A stretch of DNA of 64,000 nucleotides, from positions 32,812-96,811 of the forward strand of contig RXIG01000028.1 in assembly GCA_004212155.1 (NCBI GenBank). Reading direction: 5' to 3'. Made by a program: the position numbers and the translations under genes. The notes under the pieces are model-generated. The model was not told where the DNA came from. It saw nothing but the letters and a program-made list of their open reading frames with translations, and ran no database searches. The stretch comes from an archaeon. GTDB lineage: Archaea > Methanobacteriota_B > Thermococci > Methanofastidiosales > NM3. Position 1 is the stretch's first letter; each line of letters starts with the position of its first letter. Below are positions 49,954 through 58,664 of the stretch, piece after piece.

Positions 49954-52164
49954 ATGCTCATATTGCGCATATTCGGAACGGTACAGGGCGTGGGATTCAG
50001 GCCATTCATATGGCGCCTTGCAACGTCTGAGCATCTCACGGGCTACGTGCTCAACAAGGGGGGGTACGTCGAGGTTGCCCTCGAGGGTGACACTTCACAC
50101 ATCGAGTCTTTCGTTTCGCGCTTGCCCAAAGAATTGCCCCCCAGGGCGCATATAGATTCGATCGAAAGGGATCGTGTCGAGGATGCGCAGTTTTCCGCGT
50201 TTACCATCCGACACTCGGAGTCTTCCCACTCCTCGCTCCCCTCCGGGATACCTCCCGACATCACCCTCTGTGACAAATGCCGTGATGAGCTTTTCACCAG
50301 CGGGGACCGCAGGCATCACTACCCCTTCATCAACTGTACTGACTGTGGTCCGCGATTTACCATCGTGTCCCGGGTGCCATACGACCGTGTGCACACCACT
50401 ATGCAGCAGTTCCCCATGTGCGAGCGCTGCCGCGAAGAGTACGAGTCGCCCAGGGACAGGAGATACCATGCTGAGCCCATCGCATGCCCCGTTTGTGGTC
50501 CGCACTATGCGCTCCTGTCGCGCGGTGGCAAGCAGCATGCAGGGCCCATCGCCGCCGTCGCGCGTCTTATCGACAACGGCGAGATCGTTGCCATCAAGGG
50601 ATACGGCGGATTCCATATCGCATGCGATGCAACGAGCGAGACGGTCCTGGCAAAATTGCGAACGCTCCTAGAAAGGCCCTACCAACCCTTTGCCCTTATG
50701 GCGCGCGACAGTCGTGTGCTTGATGGTGAACTCGAGGTAGACGCTGATGAACACGAGCATCTCACATCGCCTGCAGCCCCGATCGTCGTCCTGGAGCGCA
50801 CAGCCTCGTCGACACTGCCCCCATCCGTCGCCCCAGGCCTCTCGACGATCGGCGTCGTCCTCCCATACGCACCCATACACTACCTCCTTTTCTCCCACCT
50901 TTCAACACCGTTTGTCGTCATGACGTCTGCAAACTATCCTGGCAATCCGATGATCACGACGTTCGAGGATGCCCGTTCCCGACTTGGATGCATCGATCAT
51001 TTCCTCACGCACGACCTTACCATCATGAATCGCTGCGACGATTCCGTCGTCCGCAACAACAAGTTCATCAGGCGTTCTCGAGGGTTCGTGCCCTCGACTC
51101 TTCCCATCCCTTCCTCGCGCACGCTCCTTGCGCTCGGAGCAGAGCTCAACAACGTCGTGGCGCTTTCAAAGAACGGGCACTGCATGCTTTCACAGCATAT
51201 CGGCGACACCTCGAACTGGTCCGTGATGGAGGTCGGCATCGATGCCATCGAACGGATGTTCGAGCTCTTTGACCTCTCGTTTGATAGGATAGACCACATC
51301 ATCTGCGACATGCACCCGCACTACACGACATCGCGTGTCGCGCGGACGTGGTCTCGGGATGAGGACGTGCCGCTGATTGAGGTACAGCACCACAAGGCGC
51401 ACTGCTATGCACTCGTTGCCGAACACGGCATCGATGAGATGCTGTGCGTGAGCGCTGACGGCATGGGGTACGGCGAGGATGGAACGATATGGGGGGGCGA
51501 GCTCTTCTATACCGACGGAAGCTCAACCCATACCGAACGCCTCGCGCATCTGGAAAACGTCCCCCTCCCCGGCGGAGACCGGGCGACGTACCACCCTCTC
51601 CGCATGCTCATACCGTTCCTGGACGACGACGCGATGGTGCGGTATGCTCACCACTTCCCGAGGGGTATGGACGAGATAGGGGACATCCGCAAGACGATGC
51701 ACCGTTCGCCTGTCACATCATCGTGTGGCCGCATTCTCGACGCTGTCGCCGCGATGCTCGAGCTCTCGGTCAAGCGCACGTACGAGGGAGAGGGCCCCAT
51801 GCGCCTCGAGTCGCTGGCCATGAGGGGCTACGACCTCGGTGTTCCCATCGAGGTGGAGGGGGACACCATTCTGACCAGCCCGTTCATGCAACGGCTCCAC
51901 GACCTTATGGGTCGCGCTCGTCCGCAGGACATTGCCATGACGGCCCACGTATCGTTGGCTCGCGCCTTCGCCGATGCGTGTGCAGCGCATGACGACCTTC
52001 ACGTGCCGGTCGGTTTTACCGGCGGCGTCGCCATTAACAAGATCATGTCCGATATCCTTCGCATTGAGTGCGAACGCCGTGGCGTGCAGTTCTTCGAGCA
52101 TCGCAAGGTGCCACCAGGCGACGGCGGCATCAGCTACGGTCAGTCGTGCATGCGCGACCTCTGA
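49954..52164 (+). CDS. hypF: Hydrogenase maturation carbamoyltransferase HypF
   Basis: Acylphosphatase GTVQGVGFRPFIWRLA; Zn fingers CDKCRDELF...CTDCGPRFTI, CERCREEY...CPVCGPHY; YrdC domain; Kae1-like domain VQHHKAHCYALVAEHG, GMGYGEDGTIWGGELF. Confidence 0.97.
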   Translation: MLILRIFGTVQGVGFRPFIWRLATSEHLTGYVLNKGGYVEVALEGDTSHIESFVSRLPKELPPRAHIDSIERDRVEDAQFSAFTIRHSESSHSSLPSGIPPDITLCDKCRDELFTSGDRRHHYPFINCTDCGPRFTIVSRVPYDRVHTTMQQFPMCERCREEYESPRDRRYHAEPIACPVCGPHYALLSRGGKQHAGPIAAVARLIDNGEIVAIKGYGGFHIACDATSETVLAKLRTLLERPYQPFALMARDSRVLDGELEVDADEHEHLTSPAAPIVVLERTASSTLPPSVAPGLSTIGVVLPYAPIHYLLFSHLSTPFVVMTSANYPGNPMITTFEDARSRLGCIDHFLTHDLTIMNRCDDSVVRNNKFIRRSRGFVPSTLPIPSSRTLLALGAELNNVVALSKNGHCMLSQHIGDTSNWSVMEVGIDAIERMFELFDLSFDRIDHIICDMHPHYTTSRVARTWSRDEDVPLIEVQHHKAHCYALVAEHGIDEMLCVSADGMGYGEDGTIWGGELFYTDGSSTHTERLAHLENVPLPGGDRATYHPLRMLIPFLDDDAMVRYAHHFPRGMDEIGDIRKTMHRSPVTSSCGRILDAVAAMLELSVKRTYEGEGPMRLESLAMRGYDLGVPIEVEGDTILTSPFMQRLHDLMGRARPQDIAMTAHVSLARAFADACAAHDDLHVPVGFTGGVAINKIMSDILRIECERRGVQFFEHRKVPPGDGGISYGQSCMRDL

Positions 52165-52201
52165 CCGAACGATAAGATATTATATGGCCTGCACATCATC
52201 T

Positions 52202-52984
52202 ATGGACATGGACTTTGTTGCATCGTATCTGTCGCTTCAGGAAAAAAAGGACTCACAGCTTTGCGTGGGCATCGACCCGGCATATCCTGGGCTCAGGCCC
52301 CGACAGACGATCACGTCGCATGGCGATCCGCCGCGCGATATACTCGATTTTTCCTCAACGATCATCGATGAGACCGGCCCCTATGCAGCGTGTTTCAAGC
52401 CAAACCTCCAGTACATCCACCCTCTTGGCATCGAGGAACTCTCCGAGCTCAACGACCGCATTCACGAGCAAAACGCCCTTTCCATACTCGACGTGAAGCT
52501 CTCGGACATCGGGACGAGCAATGATGCATGCTGTTTCTGGGCGCACGAATGCGGCTTTGATGCGATCACCGCATCCCCTTTTCCGGGAAACATCGAGGCT
52601 CTATGGGCCTCATGCAGCGCGCGAGACCTTGGTCTCTTCCTCCTCTGCCTCATGTCTAATCCCGAGGCCGACATGTTCATGAAGGCGCGACTTGGCAAGG
52701 AATATGCCTATGAGCGCATCGCACGGGAGATAGAATCAAACGGCATCACGGGCGCCGTCATCGGCGCGACAATTAGCGAAGAGGATCGCATGAGGCTTGT
52801 CAATACCCTTACGTCCCGTCTCGTACTCGTTCCCGGCATAGGCGCACAGAAGGGTTCGTTTGGCGTGGTGGAATCGTTTGGCAGACGTTGTGTCGTCAAC
52901 GTTTCGCGCGATGTCATCTTTTCGGACGACCCCGCTGCACGTGCCCGCTCGTATCGGGACATGATCAGGGATATCGTTTCCTGA
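52202..52984 (+). CDS. pyrF: Orotidine 5'-phosphate decarboxylase
   Basis: LCVGIDPAYPGLRPR; AACFKPNLQYIHPLG; SILDVKLSDIGTSN; VLVPGIGAQKGSFG. Confidence 0.93.
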   Translation: MDMDFVASYLSLQEKKDSQLCVGIDPAYPGLRPRQTITSHGDPPRDILDFSSTIIDETGPYAACFKPNLQYIHPLGIEELSELNDRIHEQNALSILDVKLSDIGTSNDACCFWAHECGFDAITASPFPGNIEALWASCSARDLGLFLLCLMSNPEADMFMKARLGKEYAYERIAREIESNGITGAVIGATISEEDRMRLVNTLTSRLVLVPGIGAQKGSFGVVESFGRRCVVNVSRDVIFSDDPAARARSYRDMIRDIVS

Positions 52985-53855
52985 CGATGCCGCAAAGGCC
53001 CTCATAATCGAGTTCTGTGGAGGCGCAGAAGATGTCGAGCTCATCCTTGATCCGCGTGATATGGTCGATGTCATACATCCCGAGCGCCGTGCCCATCTGT
53101 ACGGCCGACGCTCCAGCGTAGAGGTATTCAACGACGTCCTCCCACGAGGCTATACCCCCAATGCCAATGATGGGTATGTCGATGGCACCGGCAAGGTCCC
53201 AGACGGCGCGCACGCCGATCGGCTTAATGGCCGGACCGGAAAGGCCTCCGCCTATGTTTGAGAGGATGGGATGTTTTTGGTAAATGTCTATTGCCATGGC
53301 CTTCACCGTGTTGATCGCACATATGGCATCGGCCCCCCCTTCCTGGGCAGCCAGACCAATCTTTGTGATGTCGGCGACGTTGGGTGTGAGCTTGGCAAGG
53401 ACCGGTACATTGGAGGCCTCCTTGGCCGCTCTGACGACACGCTCTACAAGGTTCGGGTCCTGTCCGATGGCAAGAAGTCCGCCCGCATGGGGGCAAGAGA
53501 GGTTGAGCTCGAGCGCACTGCAGTGGGGCGAGAGGCGTCGAGCCAGTTCGGCGAACTCCCCCTCGTCGTTGCCATAGATCGAGACGACGATGGGCATGGA
53601 CACCTCACTTCTTCCAAGCTCCTCGATGAACGCGTCGACGCCGGGATTTGGCAATCCCATTGCGTTGATGACACCGCTTGCCACGCCCGTGACGGTGGGA
53701 TTGTCGTAGCCCTTGTTTGGCACAAGGGATATCGATTTGGTCACGACGGCGCCGGCATGCGCAGCCTCGATGCGAGAGAAGAGCCCCGCTGATATGCCAA
53801 GCACTCCCGAACATACCATGAGGGGATTGTCCATCCGTATGCCTGCGACGTCCAT
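52965..53855 (-). CDS. pyrD: Dihydroorotate dehydrogenase
   Basis: MDVAGIRMDNPLMVCSGVLG; ALELNLSCPHAGGLLAIGQDPNLVERVVRAAKEASNVPVLAKLTPNV; IGIGGIASWEDVVEYLYAGASAVQMGTAL. Confidence 0.94.
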   Translation of the reverse strand: MDVAGIRMDNPLMVCSGVLGISAGLFSRIEAAHAGAVVTKSISLVPNKGYDNPTVTGVASGVINAMGLPNPGVDAFIEELGRSEVSMPIVVSIYGNDEGEFAELARRLSPHCSALELNLSCPHAGGLLAIGQDPNLVERVVRAAKEASNVPVLAKLTPNVADITKIGLAAQEGGADAICAINTVKAMAIDIYQKHPILSNIGGGLSGPAIKPIGVRAVWDLAGAIDIPIIGIGGIASWEDVVEYLYAGASAVQMGTALGMYDIDHITRIKDELDIFCASTELDYEGLCGIVRKRYP

Positions 53856-53862
53856 CGTTTTC

Positions 53863-54207
53863 CTACTCCTTGAGCCGCTCAATGTCATATGTCTTGAGCG
53901 GCACGTCCTTGAGCGCGCGACCGATCGAGGATTTCGCGATATTTTCAGCATGCTTTTCGTTTTCGGCGTTGAATACCTTCATAGTAAGGTAGACACCGAC
54001 AAGTCCCATCTTGCCCACAACGAACGCGCTGCTAAAGAGCCCCGAGCACATGGGACACTGCGACGCCCCGATGTCTATCTTCACATACTCGAGATTGACA
54101 CGCTTGAGCTTCTTGCCCACTTGGGATATGGCTATGTTCGCAGCGTCGTCGCGCGTCCCCACATTGCGCAACACAACGGGAACCTCCAATACAACGAGGT
54201 AGTTCAT
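53863..54207 (-). CDS. DUF555 (UPF0212) family protein
   Basis: MNYLVVLEVPVVLRNVGTRDDAANIAISQVGKKLKRVNLEYVKIDIGASQCPMC...SAFVVGKMGLVGVYLTMKVFNAEN. Confidence 0.75.
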   Translation of the reverse strand: MNYLVVLEVPVVLRNVGTRDDAANIAISQVGKKLKRVNLEYVKIDIGASQCPMCSGLFSSAFVVGKMGLVGVYLTMKVFNAENEKHAENIAKSSIGRALKDVPLKTYDIERLKE

Positions 54208-54212
54208 CGCAA

Positions 54213-54512
54213 TCACTCCGACTGTTCGAACGCGAACAGGTCTGAGGACGACACCTTGAACACGCCGAGGCGCGCACCCGCGTCAAGGAATCCGTGCAAG
54301 TAGTTAAGGCTTGCAAACGATGTCACATAATCGTCCTTTCCTCTATAGTAGTTCGCATCATTATAGTAGCGTTGTGCCATGTCCAAGTAATCGCGCGCCA
54401 CCAGCTCGAGGTGGCTCCCCTTCGGAACGATGACCTTCGCGTCGTCCAATGCCGCTTTCGCGACAGAAAAGTAACGGTCGAGTTTCTCATCACCAATCTT
54501 GTCATTTCTCAT
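54213..54512 (-). CDS. DUF357 family helical protein
   Basis: MRNDKIGDEKLDRYFSVAKAALDDAKVIVPKGSHLELVARDYLDMAQRYYNDANYYRGKDDYVTSFASLNYLHGFLDAGARLGVF. Confidence 0.72.
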   Translation of the reverse strand: MRNDKIGDEKLDRYFSVAKAALDDAKVIVPKGSHLELVARDYLDMAQRYYNDANYYRGKDDYVTSFASLNYLHGFLDAGARLGVFKVSSSDLFAFEQSE

Positions 54513-54516
54513 AGTC

Positions 54517-55263
54517 TCACCCGTATCGGAAGAGTTCGACGTATTCCTCCTCGGCGAAATGCATCTCCCCCGGCACCACGATGCAGTGGGGTGGGGGTCC
54601 GAAGAACGACGCATCAAGCGAGGAAAGCTCGCTCACTTCCCCATATACTATTTTCTCACTTTTCCAACCAATCCTGGAAGCCACGATGATCGTAGACACG
54701 ATTGTCTCTTCGTCTGCGGCACGCAGTAAGCGCATGCCGTCGACGGGGTTCATATATATGTCCCTATCTGCTTTTAAATCAAGAAATAAGAGCGTATGTA
54801 AGCCCCTTTTCTTATTTTGTACTATCGTCTCATAAAAGCTTTTTGGAAAGTAGTTTTTCTCAGGGTAGACGATGCTTGCCGACTTTCCAAATTTGTAGAG
54901 CATGAGGCCTGTCGAGCCGATCGCTGAATATATTGAGGATGCATGGCAGATGGCGAGCGGTATGCCATCCTCTCGTGCACGGGCCGCAAGCGATATATGT
55001 GTTGTCGCAACGAGCGGATCGCCCATCACAAGGAAGGCGACGGTACAGGTTCGTGCCCGCTCGAGTGGGAGTTCCCGTTCCTCCACGTCCTCTCGTGTCA
55101 GCACTGTGATAGGTTTACCGACGATACGTTCTATCTCGGCCATGTCAACACATGGAAGCGACGTGTAGAACTCTGCAAATACCTCATCCGACCCTGCAAC
55201 ATACGAGAGACCCTTGGCGGATATCTCCGTACCGTCCAGTCCTAGCCCTATGAGCGCAAGCAT
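54517..55263 (-). CDS. dphB: Diphthine synthase
   Basis: MLALIGLGLDGTEISAKGL; VAFLVMGDPLVATTHISLAARARE; ICHASSIYSAIGSTGLMLYKFGKSASIVY. Confidence 0.95.
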   Translation of the reverse strand: MLALIGLGLDGTEISAKGLSYVAGSDEVFAEFYTSLPCVDMAEIERIVGKPITVLTREDVEERELPLERARTCTVAFLVMGDPLVATTHISLAARAREDGIPLAICHASSIYSAIGSTGLMLYKFGKSASIVYPEKNYFPKSFYETIVQNKKRGLHTLLFLDLKADRDIYMNPVDGMRLLRAADEETIVSTIIVASRIGWKSEKIVYGEVSELSSLDASFFGPPPHCIVVPGEMHFAEEEYVELFRYG

Positions 55264-55406
55264 ACGGAGAGTAGGGGAGAAACCTTTTAAAAACTAACGA
55301 ATGGAAAAGCCGAAAAAAAACCATGCAGCGTTCCTCAAACGACACATTATCACGTGGGTCGTTATTTTGCTCGATTTAAAAAAATAATGAATAAAGGCGT
55401 GCGCCC

Positions 55407-56783
55407 CTATTCAAAACAGTATATCTTTCCTTGGTCGGTCCCTATGAGGATCTTGCCCTCATAAAATGAAGCACCACGCGCTATATCGTTGCCATCCAAC
55501 ACCTTCCTCCAGATCTCCTCTCCCGAAGCGATGTCTATGATCAACACGCGTAGGGGCTCATCAGTCTCGTATTGCGGAGGGCCAAACACCACTAGTTTGT
55601 CAGGCGTGGCTATCGGGAAGTTCCTAAGGACGTTGGAGCTAAAGTCCAGGGGCATGCTCCATATCTCGCGACCGTTGCTTTTGTCCAGGCATGTGATTAT
55701 CTGCCCTCTCATCTCATATATCGCTAAGAAAACATGTTCGTCTCCAACAGTGATGTTTTCTCCCCATCTGTCCACCTCGTGCTGCCATACGATCGTGTTT
55801 GAGGTCGTTGAGATGCAGAACGCATACGTTTCATAGTCGTCCATCCTCTGTCCCTGGGTGTATATCTTCCCATCAGAGACAGCAAGCTGCCTTCCGTTGA
55901 AGCCGGATACGTTGGGATTGCTATAAACGTAGCTGGTGGTCCCGGTGTCAATGTCGTAACCAATTATCTTATCGTTTTCATCCCAGAGAAGTGTCGTAAA
56001 GTACGCTACGCCATCTTCGATGGCGGGGGATGATGATATATGGTAATCTACCGTCTTATGCCAAAGTACCTCTCCGTTGTTGGCATCGAAAACGCATATG
56101 ACGTTGCGCTCCCCCCCCATTTCCCCCAGGGTGATGAGTATCCTGTCATCTCCACGATTCATTCCGTTTGCCATTAGCGAACCTATTCCCGAAAATAGTC
56201 CCGTTATATCCTCAGATGCCCATAGCATGCTGCCGTCATGGGCATCGTAGCAGATCAACGTCTTCTCATCGCCGTCTTTGAACACGTAGAGCTTCTCGTC
56301 ATAGAGTATCATGTCATAGTAACCCAAGAATGGCAATGTTGTTTTCCAGTAAAGCTCGCCAGACTCGACATCGAGGCATATTAGTGTGTGCTCAGTAGGC
56401 GAGGCTTCGATATAAAATGCCCTTCCATAATCGGTCAATATATAGTTCAGCGGTAATCCTATGTCCTGTGACCATACTTCCTGCGGATTTTCCGATATCT
56501 CGCAGTCATAGTATCTGGTGTTCCCAGAGTCTTGGTTCATGAACAACGTGGAACATTCGCTGCGTACATAGGCAGGCGTTGGAGGTGCCGTTGTGGGGGG
56601 TTGCGTTGGGGCTGCCGTTGTTGGGGCCGCCGTGGTCGGTGCGCTCGTCGTAGGCGCGGCCGTAGTGGGTGGGGCAGTGGTGGTCGCTTCACCCTCATCA
56701 TCACCTCCCGATATGCATCCGGAAAGTATTGTTGCTATAAGCATCAAAACTACTATCTTCGAAATATAGGTATTTTTCATCAC
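55407..56783 (-). CDS. PQQ-type beta-propeller repeat lipoprotein
   Basis: Lipobox TILSGC; Thr/Ala/Pro linker TTTAPPTTAAPTTSAPTTAAPTTAAPTQPPTTAPP; repeats such as LICLDVESGELYWKTTLPF, LICYDAHDGSMLWASED, ICVFDANNGEVLWHKTV. Confidence 0.85.
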   Translation of the reverse strand: MMKNTYISKIVVLMLIATILSGCISGGDDEGEATTTAPPTTAAPTTSAPTTAAPTTAAPTQPPTTAPPTPAYVRSECSTLFMNQDSGNTRYYDCEISENPQEVWSQDIGLPLNYILTDYGRAFYIEASPTEHTLICLDVESGELYWKTTLPFLGYYDMILYDEKLYVFKDGDEKTLICYDAHDGSMLWASEDITGLFSGIGSLMANGMNRGDDRILITLGEMGGERNVICVFDANNGEVLWHKTVDYHISSSPAIEDGVAYFTTLLWDENDKIIGYDIDTGTTSYVYSNPNVSGFNGRQLAVSDGKIYTQGQRMDDYETYAFCISTTSNTIVWQHEVDRWGENITVGDEHVFLAIYEMRGQIITCLDKSNGREIWSMPLDFSSNVLRNFPIATPDKLVVFGPPQYETDEPLRVLIIDIASGEEIWRKVLDGNDIARGASFYEGKILIGTDQGKIYCFE

Positions 56784-56785
56784 GA

Positions 56786-56950
56786 TTATTTTTCATACAT
56801 CTTTATTAAATTATTGAGAAGATGCACATATTCGTGTATCGTAACCTCTGATATCTTCTTCGTTGTCCACCTGCGATGAACAAAAAACTCTGAAAAATCG
56901 AGATAGCTACACCATGACGTTTTGCCCCCCCATTTGTGCATCTTTCTCAT
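56786..56950 (-). CDS. Possible 54-aa small protein upstream of the PQQ lipoprotein
   Basis: MRKMHKWGGKTSWCSYLDFSEFFVHRRWTTKKISEVTIHEYVHLLNNLIKMYEK*; stop lies 2 nt before the lipoprotein ATG; A/T-rich upstream. Confidence 0.4.
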   Translation of the reverse strand: MRKMHKWGGKTSWCSYLDFSEFFVHRRWTTKKISEVTIHEYVHLLNNLIKMYEK

Positions 56951-57043
56951 TATCGCTATAAAAAAACATAAATAATATCTTTTTATATAAATTAGTAATA
57001 TATATTATACAAATAGACAATAATAGTATACTAATAGGAAAAA

Positions 57044-57052
57044 TTTATATAT
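57044..57052 (+). promoter_or_regulatory. TATA box for the substrate-binding protein transcript
   Basis: GAAAAATTTATATAT; predicted start about 25 nt downstream coincides with the first leader hairpin. Confidence 0.5.
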
Positions 57053-57073
57053 CTGAACAGGGTAGTAGATTAT

Positions 57074-57194
57074 GGATCGACAGCGGCAGGTGAGAGAAAG
57101 CTCCCACCTCCTGTCGATTCAGAACGTACTTTAGAGGAATAGCCCCATGCTATCCGCTCTTTCAGGGGGGTCGTTCAATGATGAACGCTTCCTC
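57074..57194 (+). ncRNA. Candidate structured RNA leader / riboswitch-like element
   Basis: Hairpin GGATCGACAG (57074-57083)/CTGTCGATTC (57111-57120) with nested AGGTG/CACCT and GAG-AAAG-CTC; then GAGGAA (57134-57139)/TTCCTC (57189-57194) enclosing TAGC-CCCAT-GCTA and CGTTCA-ATGA-TGAACG; CCCC loop complementary to GGGGGG 57165-57170. Confidence 0.5.
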
Positions 57195-57235
57195 GTCTCA
57201 TAAAAAGGATATTTTCGTTTAAAAGGTGACAGAGC

Positions 57236-58441
57236 ATGAAAAAGAGATTTCAAGCCGTTTTTATCATCGTAGTGCTCTTTGGTATCCTGTGGTCAGGGTG
57301 CATAGGGGATGACGATGGATCGGAACCTACGGCACAACTCGTGTACATGTCAGGCTGTGGAAACATGCCGACAGCACTGAGCACGAATCAGATCGATGCC
57401 TACATCGCATGGCAACCGAATGCGGCCATCGCGGAGGTTGCTGATATAGGAAAGGTGATCACATATTCGCGCGACATGCCGCCTGAGGGCATGTGGCACA
57501 ATCACCCGTGTTGTGTCATTCATGCGCGGGAAGGGTTTATCGAGGACTACTACGACCTTGCAACATATCTCACCTCTCTCATGATCGTGGCAAGCGAGTA
57601 CGTGCAGGAGAATCCCGAAACGGCAGCTTACGACAGCGCTGAATGGATATTTGGGAACGGATCGCTCACCTTCGGTGACACGGAGGTCAGTTCGTATGAT
57701 GTGGAACTCGCATCCATTCCGACCATACAGTACACGACGGAACCGTCTGACGACTGGAAGGACGGGCTTGTGACCTTTGTCAGGTCGCTGGAAGACATCG
57801 AGATGGTGGATGGTGCCCTTAAAGGCTTGGATGAGCAAGCAATTCTGGATAAGCTGCTCCACAAAACGCTCTATGATGATGCCATAGCACTTCTCGAATC
57901 GGAGGCGTATCGGGACGCACAGGCACCATCCTCGATGCCCACTGTTAATCTTGGATACCTTGCTGCCGATGACCATGACGCCGCACTCTTTGTCGCTGCG
58001 TACGAATGGGAATACTTTCGGGACACATACGGCCTTTACTTGGAACCCATCAATCTCGGACCGCGCGGGACGTACTACCTCGTCGCGGGAGGGACGCGCG
58101 TGGCAAAGGTGAAAACGTTGGAGTTCAATGGTGGGTCTGCCCAGATGACGGCACTGAGCCAGGGCAGCGTTGATTTCGGTCTCGCTGGGGCTCCCCCCGC
58201 GATCCTCTTCATCGACAGCGAGGCCCCTGTAAAGATAATCTCTCCCCTCATGAAGGAGGGGTCTGGTGTCGTGGTCAAAACCGATGCCCCATATGACGAC
58301 TGGGACGGATTCGTGGAGTGGATCTATGAACAGCACGAGGCGGGAAAGACGGTAAAGATCGGCGTGCCGATGATCGGTGCTATACAGGATGTCATGATGA
58401 AGTTCGCCTTAAAGGAATCAGGGATTTCATACATCCTCTGA
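57236..58441 (+). CDS. Lipoprotein NMT1/THI5-type ABC substrate-binding protein with permuted lobe order
   Basis: Lipobox ILWSGC; C-lobe motifs first (GNMPTALSTNQIDAYIAWQPNAAIAEV...MWHNHPCCVIHAREGFIED), N-lobe motifs last (VNLGYLAADDHDAALFVAAYEWEYF...GSAQMTALSQGSVDFGLAGAPPAILFIDSEAPVKIISP...GAIQDVMMKFALKESGISYIL*). Confidence 0.8.
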   Translation: MKKRFQAVFIIVVLFGILWSGCIGDDDGSEPTAQLVYMSGCGNMPTALSTNQIDAYIAWQPNAAIAEVADIGKVITYSRDMPPEGMWHNHPCCVIHAREGFIEDYYDLATYLTSLMIVASEYVQENPETAAYDSAEWIFGNGSLTFGDTEVSSYDVELASIPTIQYTTEPSDDWKDGLVTFVRSLEDIEMVDGALKGLDEQAILDKLLHKTLYDDAIALLESEAYRDAQAPSSMPTVNLGYLAADDHDAALFVAAYEWEYFRDTYGLYLEPINLGPRGTYYLVAGGTRVAKVKTLEFNGGSAQMTALSQGSVDFGLAGAPPAILFIDSEAPVKIISPLMKEGSGVVVKTDAPYDDWDGFVEWIYEQHEAGKTVKIGVPMIGAIQDVMMKFALKESGISYIL

Positions 58442-58664
58442 TTTTCTTTTTTTCCCTGAATAACGAACACCGTAAGGAACAATTTCCAGTGCAACCATTT
58501 TGAAGTCTGTCCAGCTCACAAACTTATGAGCACTTAGACTGCGCCAATAATGGTGTACCTTTTTTCAGCTTCAACAGTAGGATTCCATAGTGTCCAGGCG
58601 CTACTGGTCATGCCGATGGATTTGAAAGAAAACAGGAAGAGAAAAAAAGAGAAAGGAAAAAAGC

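Noticed and set aside
56577-56690. GC-rich repeat-like tract resembling a satellite or CRISPR-like repeat
   Set aside because: It encodes the Thr/Ala/Pro linker of the PQQ lipoprotein; codon-level low complexity only, no spacer structure.
57350-58336. 328-aa minus-strand ORF opposite the substrate-binding protein
   Set aside because: Antisense artefact; low-complexity Arg/His/Cys-rich translation, while the plus strand has clear SBP motifs.
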